A stretch of DNA of 64,000 nucleotides from Allantophomopsis cytisporea (lineage: Eukaryota; Ascomycota; Leotiomycetes; Phacidiales; Phacidiaceae), in contig CP103027.1 in assembly GCA_024752435.1 (NCBI GenBank), positions 372,001 to 436,000 of the forward strand, written 5' to 3'. The notes beneath the pieces are model-generated. The model was not told where the DNA came from and did not search any database. It saw only the letters and a program-made list of their open reading frames with translations. Each line of letters starts with the position of its first letter. The first letter of the stretch is position 1. This document shows, piece by piece, positions 1 through 12,035 of the stretch. The position numbers and the translations under genes are program-made.

Positions 1-893
1 AGCTGCGAATTATAATCTGGCTTTGATAACAGAAAACCTTGAGGAGAACCTCATCCAGATCCAGACGATAAGATCGGAGGAGATAGAATATGCAAAGTCA
101 AGGAAAAGGGGAGCCGGCTTCTTATGGTTTGGTATTGATCATGTACATACATGATTGTAGTGGTTTTGAATGGGCCTCGGGATCTTTCTACGCTGCTCAT
201 CTCATGTAGCACTGCTCGTGAGAGTTCCTGGTTAGTATAACATCGTTGTTGGTGATGTGCTGCATATACGGTGCTGGAGGGAGCGAGGAACTTGATCGGA
301 GCACGTCAAGTCATGCCTGATATCGCCAATCAATTAGGAACGTGCAGGTGTGTGATGGCGAGGGTTATCGACCTTAACATACCTGACCTACCTATGCATG
401 ATGGTGGATGTGCCTTGTCCCACGGTGAGGACCATATGAAGTCGATGATAGTCCTCAAAAGGATCGTCATCTAGGACCAAATCAACGTAATGTACGTGAA
501 TGATTAATCTCTGAACAAGGCTCCGTGATGGAAGAAGGACTACCTTATGGTAAAATGACATGAGATGACCTCGGTCATTGATTAGATTAGATTAGATTAA
601 ATCAGATCATGGATTCTTTTTTCCCTTCCATCCAACGTGAGCAAGGATAGTCTGAGTCGTACCCCACCACTCAAGCTGGGAATTCTGTACTGGCCTCCAA
701 AGGCGGTGACTCCAAACCTCGAGAAATTGCCAGGCGATAGCAAAATATACCCGAACATCACGCCTGACACCCGCAGAAACACTCATACGGTCCAGTCCAT
801 GCACAACGTCGAAAGCCTCATCGACTAAACACACAGATAACAGTCCGGCGTCAATGATCGACCTTCGATAGCATATACAGCAGTTGATGCAAA
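1..893. other. Gene-free upstream region
   Basis: No convincing gene is visible. Short open frames on both strands lack recognisable motifs or good coding character. It contains the small GATTA repeat at 580-599 and ends with the promoter and 5' leader of the RNA polymerase III subunit gene. No tRNA or other RNA gene was recognised. Confidence 0.5.
580..599. repeat. Short tandem repeat, four GATTA units
   Basis: Four perfect tandem copies of GATTA lie about 295 bp upstream of the polymerase III subunit start codon. It is probably a simple microsatellite; no function is implied. Confidence 0.8.
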
Positions 894-3800
894 ATGGCGA
901 CCACCGGTGACGCCGTCAAGGCCCAGGTGGTCGATAAGATCCCAAAACGCTTCAAGGAACTGAAGTTCGGAATTCAGTATGCGCAAATAATTCTGCTACC
1001 CGTCGCATAGTACATTTTGGCTGACAACATGAAGGTCTACACAGGATATCGTCAACTCCGCCGTTCTCGAGGTCTCCGATCGCATGCTCTACGATGTCGA
1101 AAAAATGCGCAGACCGGTCCGCCACGGAGCTTTGGATGGAAGACTGGTGAGGATTATACCTGTCTGACGGCAAAAGAGTTTCAGGCTGACTCATTTTCTT
1201 TTAAAGGGTACTTCCAGCAAAACAGGCACATGCGATACTTGCGGAGAGGGATTACAGAATTGCAATGGTCATTTCGGTCACGTTAGACTTGCTCTCCCAG
1301 CATTCCATATTGGATACTTGAAGCTGGTCATGGGTATTCTACAGGAAATATGCAAAGTATGAGATTTTAAAGCTCGAATCAGAGGAGTTGTTCTGACAAC
1401 TGCATCAGGATTGCGCCAAGGTGCTGCTTACAGAGCCCGAACGACGACAGTTCCTCCGAGAGCTTCGAAGACCGCAGATCGATAACATGAAACGACAATC
1501 GATCCTCAAGAGAATCAACGCGCAATGTCGGAAGGCGAAATCTTGCCCATACTGCAACTCTGTGCAAGGACAAATTCGAAAGAGTGGAGTTTTCAAGCTC
1601 ACCCACGATAAATTCCAAACATACAACAAGTCTACCGCGGCGAAGAAGGTCAAGCCACCAAGCAAAGTTGCTTTCGAAAACTCCTTCGAAGAAGCCAAGA
1701 AGAATAATGCGGAGGTGGACAAACATTTGAAGAAGGCTATGGACGACTTGAACCCGCTGCGAGTGCTGAATTTGTTCAAAATGATTTCTCCGGATGATTG
1801 CGAACTTTTGGGGATTAACCCAGCTGAAGGACGGCCTGAAATGTTTTTGTGGCAATATGTCCCGGCACCACCCGTTTGTATCCGTCCATCAGTTGCTCAG
1901 GATAACGCAAGTACGGAGGATGATTTGACGACCAAACTTGCGGATATCGTTCATATTAGCTCGCTCATTCGAAGTGCGCTTTCGAAAGGACAGCCGGTAC
2001 AGACGATCATGGAGCAATGGGAGTACCTACAACTACAAATTGCTATGTACGTCAACAGTGATGTGCCGGGTCTCCAACAACCTGGATTTGGCAAGGCTAT
2101 TCGTGGATTCTGTCAGCGTCTGAAGGGAAAGCAGGGTCGTTTCAGAGGTAACCTTTCCGGGAAGCGAGTCGACTTCTCTGGAAGAACTGTCATTTCTCCT
2201 GATCCGAACTTGAGTATTGAACAGGTTGCCGTACCCATCTTGGTTGCCATGAATCTCACATATCCGGAACGAGTCAATAAGCAAAATATCGAAAAGCTTC
2301 GACAGAGAATTCGAAACGGAACAACTAAGTGGCCAGGAGCGAACAATCTGGTCAAGAAGGATCAAGACTACAAATTTTTCCTGAAATTCGGCAATCTTAA
2401 GCAAATTGCTAAGGATCTGAGATACGGTGATGTGGTTGAAAGACATCTGGAAGACGGCGATATTGTGTTGTTTAATCGTCAACCTTCACTTCACAAGCTC
2501 AGTATCATGAGTCATTATGCCAAAATTCGACCATGGAGAACCTTCCGACTTAATGAGTGTGTTTGCACGCCTTACAACGCCGATTTCGATGGAGACGAGA
2601 TGAATTTGCACGTTCCCCAAACTGAAGAAGCTCGAACAGAAGCCATCAATTTGATGGGTGTCAAGAATAACTTGTCTACACCAAAGAACGGCGAACCGAT
2701 TATTTCTGCCACACAGGATTTCATTACTGCAGCATACTTACTCAGTAGCAAGGAGAACTTCTTCGATCGGAAAACGTTCACTCATTACTGCATGTACATG
2801 GTGAACGGAAACCTTCATCTTGATCTTCCGCCGCCAGCAATTCTCAAGCCTGAGGCTCTGTGGACAGGAAAGCAGGTTTTCAGTGTTCTAATGAGACCGA
2901 ACAAAGATTCGCCTGTGAAGGTCAATATGGATGCCAAGTGCAGAGATTATAAAGTAAAGGCAGGACAAGCCCCAGATATGGACATCAATGACGGATGGTT
3001 GGTTGTTCGTAATTCGGAAGTCATGTGTGGCCGTATGGACAAAACCACAGTCGGTTCTGGAAAGAAAGATTCCATTTTCTACATCATTTGGCGAGATTTT
3101 GGTCCAGACGAGGCTGTTATTGCTATGGATCGTTTGTCAAAGCTCTCCGCACGATATCTCACAAACATGGGATTCTCTATCGGTATCAGTGATGTCTATC
3201 CCAGCAAGGCATTGAACGAGGAAAAACATGCACTTGTTACGACGGCTTACAGAGAGTGTGACGAGCTTATTCGAACATTCAAGGCTGGAAAGTTAGAAAA
3301 GGCCACTGGTTGTAACATGGAAGAAACATTGGAGAACACTATGTCTGGTATCCTCTCTCGAGTTCGACAGCAGGCCGGAGAATATTGTATTGAGACTCTG
3401 AGCAAGTGGAATTCTCCACTTATCATGGCCAAGTCCGGATCAAAGGGTTCTAACATTAACGTCGCCCAAATGATTGCTGTCGTCGGACAACAGATTATTG
3501 GTGGTCAACGTGTTGCTGATGGTTTCCAAGATCGTACTTTACCTCATTTTCCCAAGAACGCTCGCCAACCTCCTTCCAAGGGTTTCGTCAGAAACAGTTT
3601 CTTTACGGGTCTCACTCCAACAGAATTCTTGTTCCACGCTATTTCAGGTCGTGAAGGTTTGGTCGATACTGCGGTCAAGACTGCCGAAACTGGTTACATG
3701 TCTAGACGTCTGATGAAATCTCTCGAAGATCTGTCTACCCACTACGATGATACCGTACGAACTTCTTCGACTTCTATTGTTCAGTTCCAGTTCGGTGCTG

Positions 3801-5449
3801 ATAAGCTTGATCCCCTTGACATGGAAGGTTCTGCTGTGCCTGTGCATTTCGATCGTACTTTCACTCACGCTGAGAACCTCACCTGGCACAACGATGACAG
3901 GGCACTTCTTCCATATCAAATTATGGCTCTTTGTGACCAGCTGCTTGCGCCGCACAAGGCCAAGTTAAAGCGTTATGGTTTACTGCACGGAGAACCACTT
4001 GCGTACGACGACGAGTCAGACTATGCTGTAGATGAGCTTGAAAGTGCAAGAGACTTCTTGGAGACCATCCACAAATACGTCTCCGGATTGGCTTCACGTC
4101 TCGCAAAAGCTCGCCAAAAGGCAGGTCTCCACGAGTGTGAGGATGACCCAGCTATTTCTGGAGAGATGTATGATGAAGAGTCAGAGGAGAAAGCGCAAAG
4201 AGACCATATGGAACGAGTTGCCAAGGTGTCCGCTAAGACACTTACTAAATTCGTCGAATTATGTATGACTAAGTATGAGCGTGCTAAGGTTGAGCCCGGT
4301 CATGCTGTTGGTGCTGTCGGAGCTCAGTCCATTGGAGAGCCAGGTACTCAAATGACCTTGAAGACTTTCCATTTTGCTGGTGTCGCCGGTATGAGTATCA
4401 CTCAGGGTGTACCACGTATCAAGGAAATTATCAATGCCTCGAAACTCATCAGTACCCCCGTCATCTCCTGTCCACTCCAGAACCCACACGCACTTACCGC
4501 CGCACGAGATGTCAAAGGACGCATCGAAAAGACGTACATCTCCGATGTCATCCGATTTGTCGAGGACATGTGGTCCGCCCGCAAAGCAACCCTCTGTCTA
4601 TCCGTCGACACTGAAGCCCTTGAAGAAATGCAACTCGGAATCTCCGTAACCGATATTGAGGAGACGATCTGCCGCAACAAGAAACTGAAAATCAACCGCG
4701 GCGACGTCCACAGCTACGGCGAATGCATCTTCGTGCATGTCACCCACGACAGCGCTGCAGCTGTTAGCGCAAGCAGCCGCTCTGCTGCTGCCAAGAGTAA
4801 GCTTTCCATGGATGAAGGCGGTTCGGATTTGCTTCTCCGTGTAAACTACCTCAAGCGCGCTATCCCTACCCTCGCTATCGCCGGTTACTCCGATACCACG
4901 AGAGCTATCATTCAAACATCCGAAACAAATGAACACACTGTCCTCGTCGAAGGTTACGGCCTGAAGGCTTGCATGACCACGGACGGTGTCGTTGGCACTA
5001 AAGTTACTTCCAACTCCGTCATGGAATGTCGTGACGTGCTCGGCATCGAAGCAGCACGGTCTACAATCGCGAAGGAAATTGGCTCCGTCATGGGAGATAT
5101 GGGTATCGATCCACGTCATATGCAGCTGCTTGCCGATGTCATGACCTATAAGGGTGAGGTGCTGGGTATTACTCGTTTCGGTCTTAGTAAGATGCGTGAC
5201 TCCGTTCTTCAACTTGCTTCGTTTGAGAAGACTCCAGATCATCTGTTCGATGCTGCTGCAGGAATGAAGACGGATAAGATCGAGGGTGTATCCGAATGTA
5301 TTATTATGGGACAGAGCATGAGTGTTGGAACCGGTGCATTCCAGGTTGTGAGGAAATTGGGACTCGATGAGGAGGTTGTCAAGAAGAAGGAGACGGTGTT
5401 TGAGGATGCATGGAGAGATGATGAGAAGGCTAGAAAAAGGCTGAGGTAG
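894..5449 (+). CDS. RPC1: DNA-directed RNA polymerase III largest subunit (C160/RPC1)
   Basis: Catalytic largest subunit of RNA polymerase III, which makes tRNA, 5S rRNA and other small RNAs in the nucleus. Proposed exons are 894-976, 1035-1146, 1207-1356 and 1409-5449, giving 1,461 aa, close to the yeast Rpc160 length. The introns (58, 60 and 52 bp) have GT-AG ends, and CTGAC branch sites are visible. The acceptor at 1034 was chosen because the one at 1044 breaks the frame, while 1034 gives the conserved GIQSTQDIVN stretch. Zinc ligands C74, C77, C84 and H87 are in exon 3. The catalytic NADFDGDE loop is at residues 505-512 (Asp 507, 509, 511). The trigger-loop/bridge-helix region (EPGTQMTLKTFHFAG) lies near 1091-1105. 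The sequence follows the Pol III paralogue rather than RPB1: there is no C-terminal heptad repeat. Confidence 0.96.
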
Positions 5450-6035
5450 TCTGCTGTGTTGAAGGGGCTCTCGGGATTTGAAAGGGATTTTGCGAATTGG
5501 GAGGGCATAGCTGGGCGTTGAGGGTGTTTATAAATGTGAGCATGGAAGTCTGGTTAGAGAATGAAATGATACCTTGGAGTATTGAGAATACTTGTGTTCC
5601 GTGATATATGAACTCTATCTGTATAGCAGGATTCCAAGACTCTACATTCTCTTGGGAAGGAACTTCTCTACCTCTCAGTCATTGCTGGTTTTTCGAACTC
5701 TTGAGTCTACTAAAAGTCTTTTCATGTAGGCACTTCGAACTGGAAGTAATAGCGTCATAACAACATTGCTTGCTCTTATGTTCATTCCTAATAAGCAACA
5801 AAAGTCGTTGTCTATAGATTACCATATTCCTTTGCAAATATTGAAGGGCATCACGATGGTTACAGCAGGATTGCTTAAAGACCAGTACTGATGCATCTAA
5901 ATAACAGCTTCTCAAAGTCTGTTCCAAACTGTTAACAAAAAGAATCGGACGTTTTCATTATCCAGCTGACGATCTCTAAAGTTTAACTTGATGCCACGAA
6001 TCACATCTCAACAACATAGAAATCCCTGTCGACTA
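5450..6035. other. Intergenic region between convergent genes
   Basis: This is the 3' side of both the polymerase III subunit gene (+) and the GNAT gene (-). It holds their 3' UTRs and terminators; no gene, repeat or RNA was recognised. Confidence 0.6.
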
Positions 6036-7200
6036 TCACTCTCTGACCTGCAAATCAAACCCCTCATACTCCCTGAAGATCTCAAATCCCATCTTCTCAT
6101 AAAACCCTCTGATCACCACCCAATCGATAAAAATTCCGGTAGTGTGTCTTGCCTTCAAATTCTCCATTGCTGCGGCTATCAATAGCCGCCCAATTCCACC
6201 TCCCCTAATCTCCCCATCAACACCCACACAAGCAATGATCCCTACCTTCTCTCCAGCCAACGGTAAGAAAGCAAAACCTTCGCAGAATTTCGACTCAGCA
6301 GCGCACATAAGTGTCCACGCAATCTGTTGTCCCGCGGAATCAAACACAACCATAACATCCTCGTACATCTCATTAGCAGCTAATATTTCATACGCCCTCA
6401 CCCAGGCCTGAGTATCTGTCAGCAAGGTCAAAATCATCCGACGGGACGGCAATTTTTTAAAGGGGTCATGGGTAGCATACCGCATTCTTTCCAAAGTTCT
6501 TCCTCTGCTTCTCCAGACACTCGTCTACCAAGTCCCTTCTCCAAGGGCCATAGGTCATCCCCGCCAGACACGCACGCTCCTTGATAGCAGCTGGCATTTC
6601 GAAATCTGTAATATCCTGGTAGAGATCTCTTGCACTCGCTTCCGCGGTACGCACGAACCCGTGCTTCGTGAAGAACTTTTTGGCAGCTGGAAGATCACAT
6701 GGGAGGCCTGGCCAATAGCGTGGATAGTCGGAGCCGATGCTTACTGTCTTGATCGAAGGGGACTCGGAGAGGGCCTTAATGGTATGCTTCAGAAGTGATG
6801 TGCCTAGACCTTGACCTTGATGGGTGGGAGAGACGAGAAGCGCAACGAGGAGAGCAATTGTGGGAGATTTCTGCGCTGTCAAACAAATGGCTACAAGTGT
6901 GGTATTGTCATAGGTTTGAAAGAATCGGTATCCGGGCCGGCTGAGAAGCTCTTCCAGTCGTGGCGGAGGGATCTGCCAGGTGGGGAGAACTGTATTCCAT
7001 AGTTGTATAATTGCTATGGCATCATTTATGTTGTTAGTTTCCGTGACTTTATACTCGGGTGCATCTTCGAGATCGCTCTGGAAATGTTAACTAGGTTACG
7101 TTGAGACTTATGATGATTTAGGACTTACCTGGCTGGCATCTCGTCTTTCTTTCTCTATGATTTCTACATGGTCTTTACTTCCCTCGGTCTTTTGCTCCAT
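6036..7200 (-). CDS. Double-domain GNAT family N-acetyltransferase
   Basis: Predicted acetyl-CoA-dependent acetyltransferase with two GNAT domains in tandem; the substrate is unknown. Exons on the minus strand are 7200-7129, 7077-6481 and 6407-6036, giving 346 aa. Both introns (7078-7128, 6408-6480) fall between codons, and the second has a CTGAC branch site just before the acceptor. The first acetyl-CoA loop, SPTHQGQGLGTSLL, is at residues 107-120; the second, with core RGGGIG, is at 291-296. The segment YPRYWPGLP ahead of the second half is reminiscent of two-domain GNATs fused to beta-N-acetylglucosaminidases in other fungi (from memory), but no glycosidase domain is present. Without the second intron the gene looks like two overlapping fragments. 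It shares a 475-bp divergent promoter with the Atg22-like gene. Family assignment is good, function open. Confidence 0.88.
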
Positions 7201-7675
7201 ATTGAGAATTGTTGATTCTTTGACTTTTCTTCAATTCCAGAGAAGCGCACAGCCTATGTCGACAACTATCAAGCCTGATCTCCTAGTGATTGATGTATAC
7301 TTATAGACACCGATTAACTGGGGAATCCTATATCTTCGTTGGTAATTCTTTGACAAGCTAATGGTAACGTTGCTTGTCAGTGTCAGGCATCCACTTATAA
7401 ATTGTGTTCGTAATCTCATGATCCTTGAATACAACGATTGAGTGGTTCTACCCCGGACCGCGGGGTCCACAACATTACCGGCTCTGCTCTACCCGTAGCT
7501 GATAAGCTTCATTCTCATACCTGATAGCGATAAGCCATCTTGTACATCAGTTGTATCACTCTATTCATACTTAATATACAACCATTCTGCTTGTGATCTT
7601 GCATGGCAAGTATGTAAATATCTTATTTACCTGGATTCTGCTTTGTATCAGCTCGCAACATACCCTCTCCCCACC
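7201..7675. promoter_or_regulatory. Divergent promoter region (GNAT gene / Atg22-like gene)
   Basis: The 475 bp lie between the start codons of two oppositely transcribed genes, so both promoters should sit here. The most structured element is the GC-rich inverted repeat at 7455-7468. No other sites were assigned. Confidence 0.6.
7455..7468. promoter_or_regulatory. GC-rich inverted repeat, possible Zn2Cys6 regulator site
   Basis: GGACC and GGTCC form a perfect inverted repeat around GCGG, and the centre contains CCGCGG, the inverted CGG half-site arrangement bound by many fungal binuclear zinc-cluster regulators. It stands out from its AT-rich surroundings midway in a divergent promoter. The binding role is inference. 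Confidence 0.35.
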
Positions 7676-9524
7676 ATGACAGGCATCAACAAAACTGGCA
7701 GTGGGAGCGGTTCCAACGGCAATGGTTACAAAACAACAGCAACAGTGATCGCTGTAGCTGCTGGCAAAGCACCAAGCGATGAAGATACACGCGCCAAAGA
7801 AATCGCTGAGAATCTGCGACGATATGGAGAATTATTTGGAGCCGATGAGAATGCATTCCCACAACCTACGACAAGCCGTAAAGAACTGTGGTCGTACTAT
7901 CTGTATTACAATGGCGATAATGGAGTGGGTCCCGGATCTTACTCCTCCACACTCTTCCAGTCTGTCCTCACAGCTGCCGGGCATGATCCCACTGTGTCTC
8001 CTATTAGCGTTGGAAACTGTGGCACAGGAGCATGTGTCGTTCCATGGAGCAATGGCACAAAGTCCGTGGCTTCAGTTGTTCTTATTGCCAATGGTATCTG
8101 CTTCGCGGTGATGACGGTGTTATTCGTTGGATTAGGATCCGCAGCCGACTATGGGAATTTCGGGCGCTATTTACTGCTCGTATTAACTTTCGTATGCTGG
8201 GTCTTCCAATATGGAATGATGGCTATTCGACATCCAGGACAATGGCCTGCTGCCATGGTGCTGTATATCATCAGCTATATTACTTATGGGGCCACTCTGG
8301 TGTTCTATGCTGCTGTGTTTCCAAGACTGGCCAGGTTCATGCCACATGTCAGGAAGGCAAGGGAAGAAGACATGAGAGATGGAAAGATTGACCAAGAGGA
8401 GTATGAAAAGATTGAAAGCATGGAGAAAAACCATATCAGCAATATATCAACGGCACATAGTAATATCGGATATCTCTTGACTCTCGTAATAAATCTTAGT
8501 GTTCTGCTGCCATTGCAAGGCCACGATTTTGCTAACAATCTTGCACTCTGCTTAACAAACTCCTGTAAGTTCTTCCTCTGAATCGTTATCGCGTCCTGAC
8601 AATTCTAGATTGGGTAATTCTTGGTGTCTGGTGGTTCATTTTCCAACAACCTCGACCGGGTCCCAAAATGCCCAAAGGTAGTAGATATGCAACTATAGGC
8701 TGGAAGCAAGTACTCCTCGCTGTTAAAGAAGTTCGCTATCTGCCTCAAACCTTCGTCTACCTCATTGCCTTCTTCTTGCTGGCAGATGGGCTTAACACAA
8801 CGCAATCGCTAGTATCTATCATACAAGCCTCTCAAGTAGAATTCTCCTTTCTACAAATCACCTATCTCGGCCTGGCTCAAGCCGCATGTTCGATAAGTTC
8901 GACGTTCGGTTTCTGGTACATTCAGTCCTACTTCGGTATAAAAACTAAACCTATGTTCATGATCACAAATTTCTTTTCTGTTTTCATTGCCTTCTATGGA
9001 ATGCTGGGTTTGTGGACTGAGAAAGTGGGCTATCACCATCTGAGAGACTTTTGGATATACAATATTTTATTTGGAATTTTCCAAGCTCCTTATTACGCCT
9101 ATTCTCAAACTATGATGAGCGAGGTTACACCAGCAGGGTATGAGAACATGTTCTTCGGTCTTTTTGGAATCACTAATCGAGCAGTAAGTAAAACCATACA
9201 GCCATGTCTCAAGACTATACATAATTGAATAGAGGTAGCTGATCAAGGATTTAGTCGAGTATCATCGGTCCAAATGTGGTGCAGGCAATCATTAATGCTA
9301 CCAACAATAACTGGCTGGGATTTCCTTTTCTGGTGGCACTGACTAGTTGTGCGAGCATTGTGATATGGTTTGTAGATGTTGAGAAAGGGAGAGAAAACTG
9401 CAGGGTGTACGTTGAAGAGAGAAAGCTGATACGAATGGCAAGGGAGACGGGCATGAGCCCTGACGATATAATTGAGGGAGTGGCAACTGGAGAATTAGGC
9501 GCTGAAGCTGATTCAAGCAAGTAA
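7676..9524 (+). CDS. Atg22-like major facilitator transporter
   Basis: Multi-pass membrane protein of the Atg22/UMF1-like branch of the major facilitator superfamily; characterised Atg22 proteins export amino acids from the vacuole during autophagy. Exons are 7676-8564, 8609-9183 and 9255-9524, giving 577 aa, a normal family length. The introns are 44 and 71 bp with GT-AG ends; the first splits a tyrosine codon. The start chosen is the first ATG of the frame, preceded by CCACC. Features: a hydrophilic Gly/Ser/Asn-rich N terminus, hydrophobic segments in two groups separated by a charged loop (residues about 225-255), the family-like EKNHISNISTAHSNIGY stretch after that loop, and a hydrophilic C terminus. 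Fungi usually have several Atg22-like paralogues, so vacuolar amino-acid export is inference for this copy. Confidence 0.85.
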
Positions 9525-10261
9525 GATGTCGAAAGATAATGAACCTGCACTCATGGAAGTGTTTCAATGAACATAAAAGAAGAGGTGGGAGAAATAATGA
9601 TTAATCAAAATATTCCTTCCTCCTATCTCAGACGGCAAATTTCCCATGTAAATTCAAGTTTCTGAACCTGCTCCAAGTCCAATGATAACCGCCTATTTGC
9701 ATTTTCAGAGCCGAATTTCAAATTCTAAATACTTTGCTGACTGACAAAGCTTTCTTTCACTATAGTGCTGCAGGAGAAGAACGACTATGCGGTAAGAACC
9801 AAGAAGTATAATACTCTTCAATTCGAGATCTCATGTGAATCTAGACGTGATCTACCAAGTTAGCTGATCATCCTCATGGCTCCAAAACTTTCCACCGTGA
9901 GAAAACCTTCGTGGCCCCATCGATCAAGTTCACCATCTAGCTGCAGGAATCCTCTTACTCACGTTAGTAATAAGTTTAACCAGTCTCGTAATAATCAACT
10001 CCTAAAATATGGCATCCACCTCACGTACCTGAAGTTTCTGCTCGTGGTCCAACGTCTTCGCTTGGCATGCAACGCAATGCCCACGAACTCCAACTCCAAC
10101 TCTAACGTGGATACCTGTTAATAATCTCCTCTGTATAGATAGACCCTTTGTGGGACACTTCACAAATCGCAATTAACTTTAAATTCTAACGGAAGTGTAT
10201 CCTTACAATAAGTCTTTTGAACTCCTTTATTGAGTGATGCTCATACTATCTTGCTAAGAAT
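9525..10261. other. Gene-free interval between convergent genes
   Basis: It holds the 3' ends of the Atg22-like gene (+) and the SAT4-like gene (-). A short plus-strand open frame near 9876-10121 is Ser/Asn-rich without recognisable features and was not called. No RNA or repeat was recognised. Confidence 0.5.
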
Positions 10262-11493
10262 CTAATATATCTCGCTCGTACCATCATCATTGCGACTCCC
10301 ACTCACTGAAGTCCTCTTTACAGTGGCCTTCTTAAGGGCCTCAGTCTCAGTTGCGGCTTTAATGTGCGTAGCACTACATAACGCCGCCCATTCTTCTATA
10401 TCACTTTGTCCGATCTTTGTTCCATTCGTGACGGTGACATTGGTATCTTCTTGAATTCGAATCTTTCCCGTCTCGTAAGATACTGCGGTACCTTTGCCAA
10501 CCCTGCTGCTGACAGTACTTGTGTTTGTCTCGGCATCACTCCTCGTTCTGCTTCGACGTTGTGAGTTACTAGAGTTCGTAAAGATATTGTATGATCTGAA
10601 AATTTGCTGAAGAAGCGGACGTATGGTAGCAAGTGAGGAAGTGGTTATTCCTATACCGATTTCGAGCGTAGAGAGCAGACAAAGGGGCCAGGATTTGTAA
10701 GGTTTGTATACTTTGGATTCAAATGCTCCAATAAAGAAAAAGCGTGCAATATTGACAATTCCAGTGGTAAGGCCTAAGCTAAGCACTATTCCAGTACTAA
10801 TCTTAGTATTTTTCGACATCTGCAAATCCCAGATGATAGCGATGGGAAGAGTCGCGAAAATTAAGTCAGTGACCAAGCTGATTGCTGCGTTGGCGAATAT
10901 TACCCCCACCAAAGTATCCTGACTGATGCATCGTCCATGGAGAGACCTGTCCCACAAAAGAGCAACCGGCTTGCATTGGAATGCGATAATGGCAAGGAAA
11001 GTGAATCCGCATAGAGCATTGAATATCATAGTACTGATGATTGCAAAGCGATACGATTTTTCTCGTGCGAACTTGAGCAGTAGGACTGTAATGCTCAATT
11101 TAAGAGTGACCGTTGTTATGAGATAAATGATTTCGTTCATATAGATGAACTAAGTTGTCTCTAGTTAGATATAACCAAAAATCCAATTTCACAGTCCCAG
11201 ATCAGAGCAATCTGTGCGGTTTGATATGAATACCCACGAACCTTTATGAGTTGAGAAATCTCTTCTGGGGATAAATACTGCTCCCAAGGTCCAAATCCAA
11301 GTCTTGCCATCACAATGTCTGATGCACAGATTGCCGTAAAGCAAATCGAACTGATGATAAGAAACCAGTCATCAACACCGAGCTGTTTCACAATGACGAG
11401 CCGAACATACAGTCGACTGATCACCGCAATCTGGCTTACCACCAATATCGCACTGAAAGCAAGAGCCTGCTGCGTATATATAGAGGCGGCCAT
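10262..11493 (-). CDS. Rhodopsin-domain (SAT4 family) integral membrane protein
   Basis: Fungal-specific seven-helix membrane protein of the SAT4/rhodopsin-domain family, related to CFEM-GPCR-like proteins but with no CFEM domain here. Proposed exons on the minus strand are 11493-11242 and 11149-10262, giving 379 aa. The 92-bp intron has an unusual donor (GTTCGT), chosen because it joins exon 1 in phase 0 to FIYMNEIIYL, the family's next helix; an in-frame stop precedes the acceptor. Family landmarks are GVDDWF near residues 38-43, FQCKPVALLWD in the middle, and the long cytoplasmic Ser/Thr-rich C terminus. Some members sense extracellular signals; the role here is unknown. The donor position is the least certain part. 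Confidence 0.85.
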
Positions 11494-12035
11494 GTTGTGA
11501 ACAAAAGCTGTCTCGCAACGACAGCGGTCGCTGTCGGTTCTATAAAGTGGAGAAATCGTAATGTCGTAATTGAAACATGGCCATGGATTATTCTGGGACC
11601 AGGTGGATTTAAGAGACTGGAAGAGGACCTAAATATGCTGCAAATAGGATAGCGGCATGGTGCAAACAACATTGGTTGATATACAGTAGAACGTGTTGGT
11701 TAAATTAAGGTTGGTGCGTGGAATATGATGGCTAGACCAGATGCATCGCGAAAGTCAGCTCCAGATCCGCGGCTGATTCGCATCCGGGTTATGATGACTA
11801 TCACATGATACTGCCGGAGAAACATGAAGGCGTGGCACATTTTGTGAGTAACTGGAGCATTGCACTCTAATAAGGATATCATATATGTAGTCTATATATT
11901 GGTACCTTCTACTCCAGATGGTATCATGACTATATTTTCCTAACCAAACGCCACCAGAGCAACTTCATAACTCATAAACCAAGTTTTTCCATATTACGAA
12001 ACGATAAATCGTCAAAGAATTGTCATAGACGCTGT
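11494..12035. other. Intergenic region upstream of the SAT4-like gene
   Basis: It contains the promoter of the SAT4-like gene and, at its far end, the 3' UTR of the ferric reductase gene. No gene, RNA or notable repeat was recognised. Confidence 0.5.

Noticed and set aside
977..1044. First intron of the polymerase III subunit ending at 1044
   Set aside because: That acceptor shifts the frame. The acceptor at 1034 keeps it and restores a conserved stretch.
1379..1855. 158-codon open frame on the minus strand opposite the polymerase III subunit gene
   Set aside because: It overlaps a highly conserved coding exon, has no recognisable domain, and similar shadows occur all along this gene.
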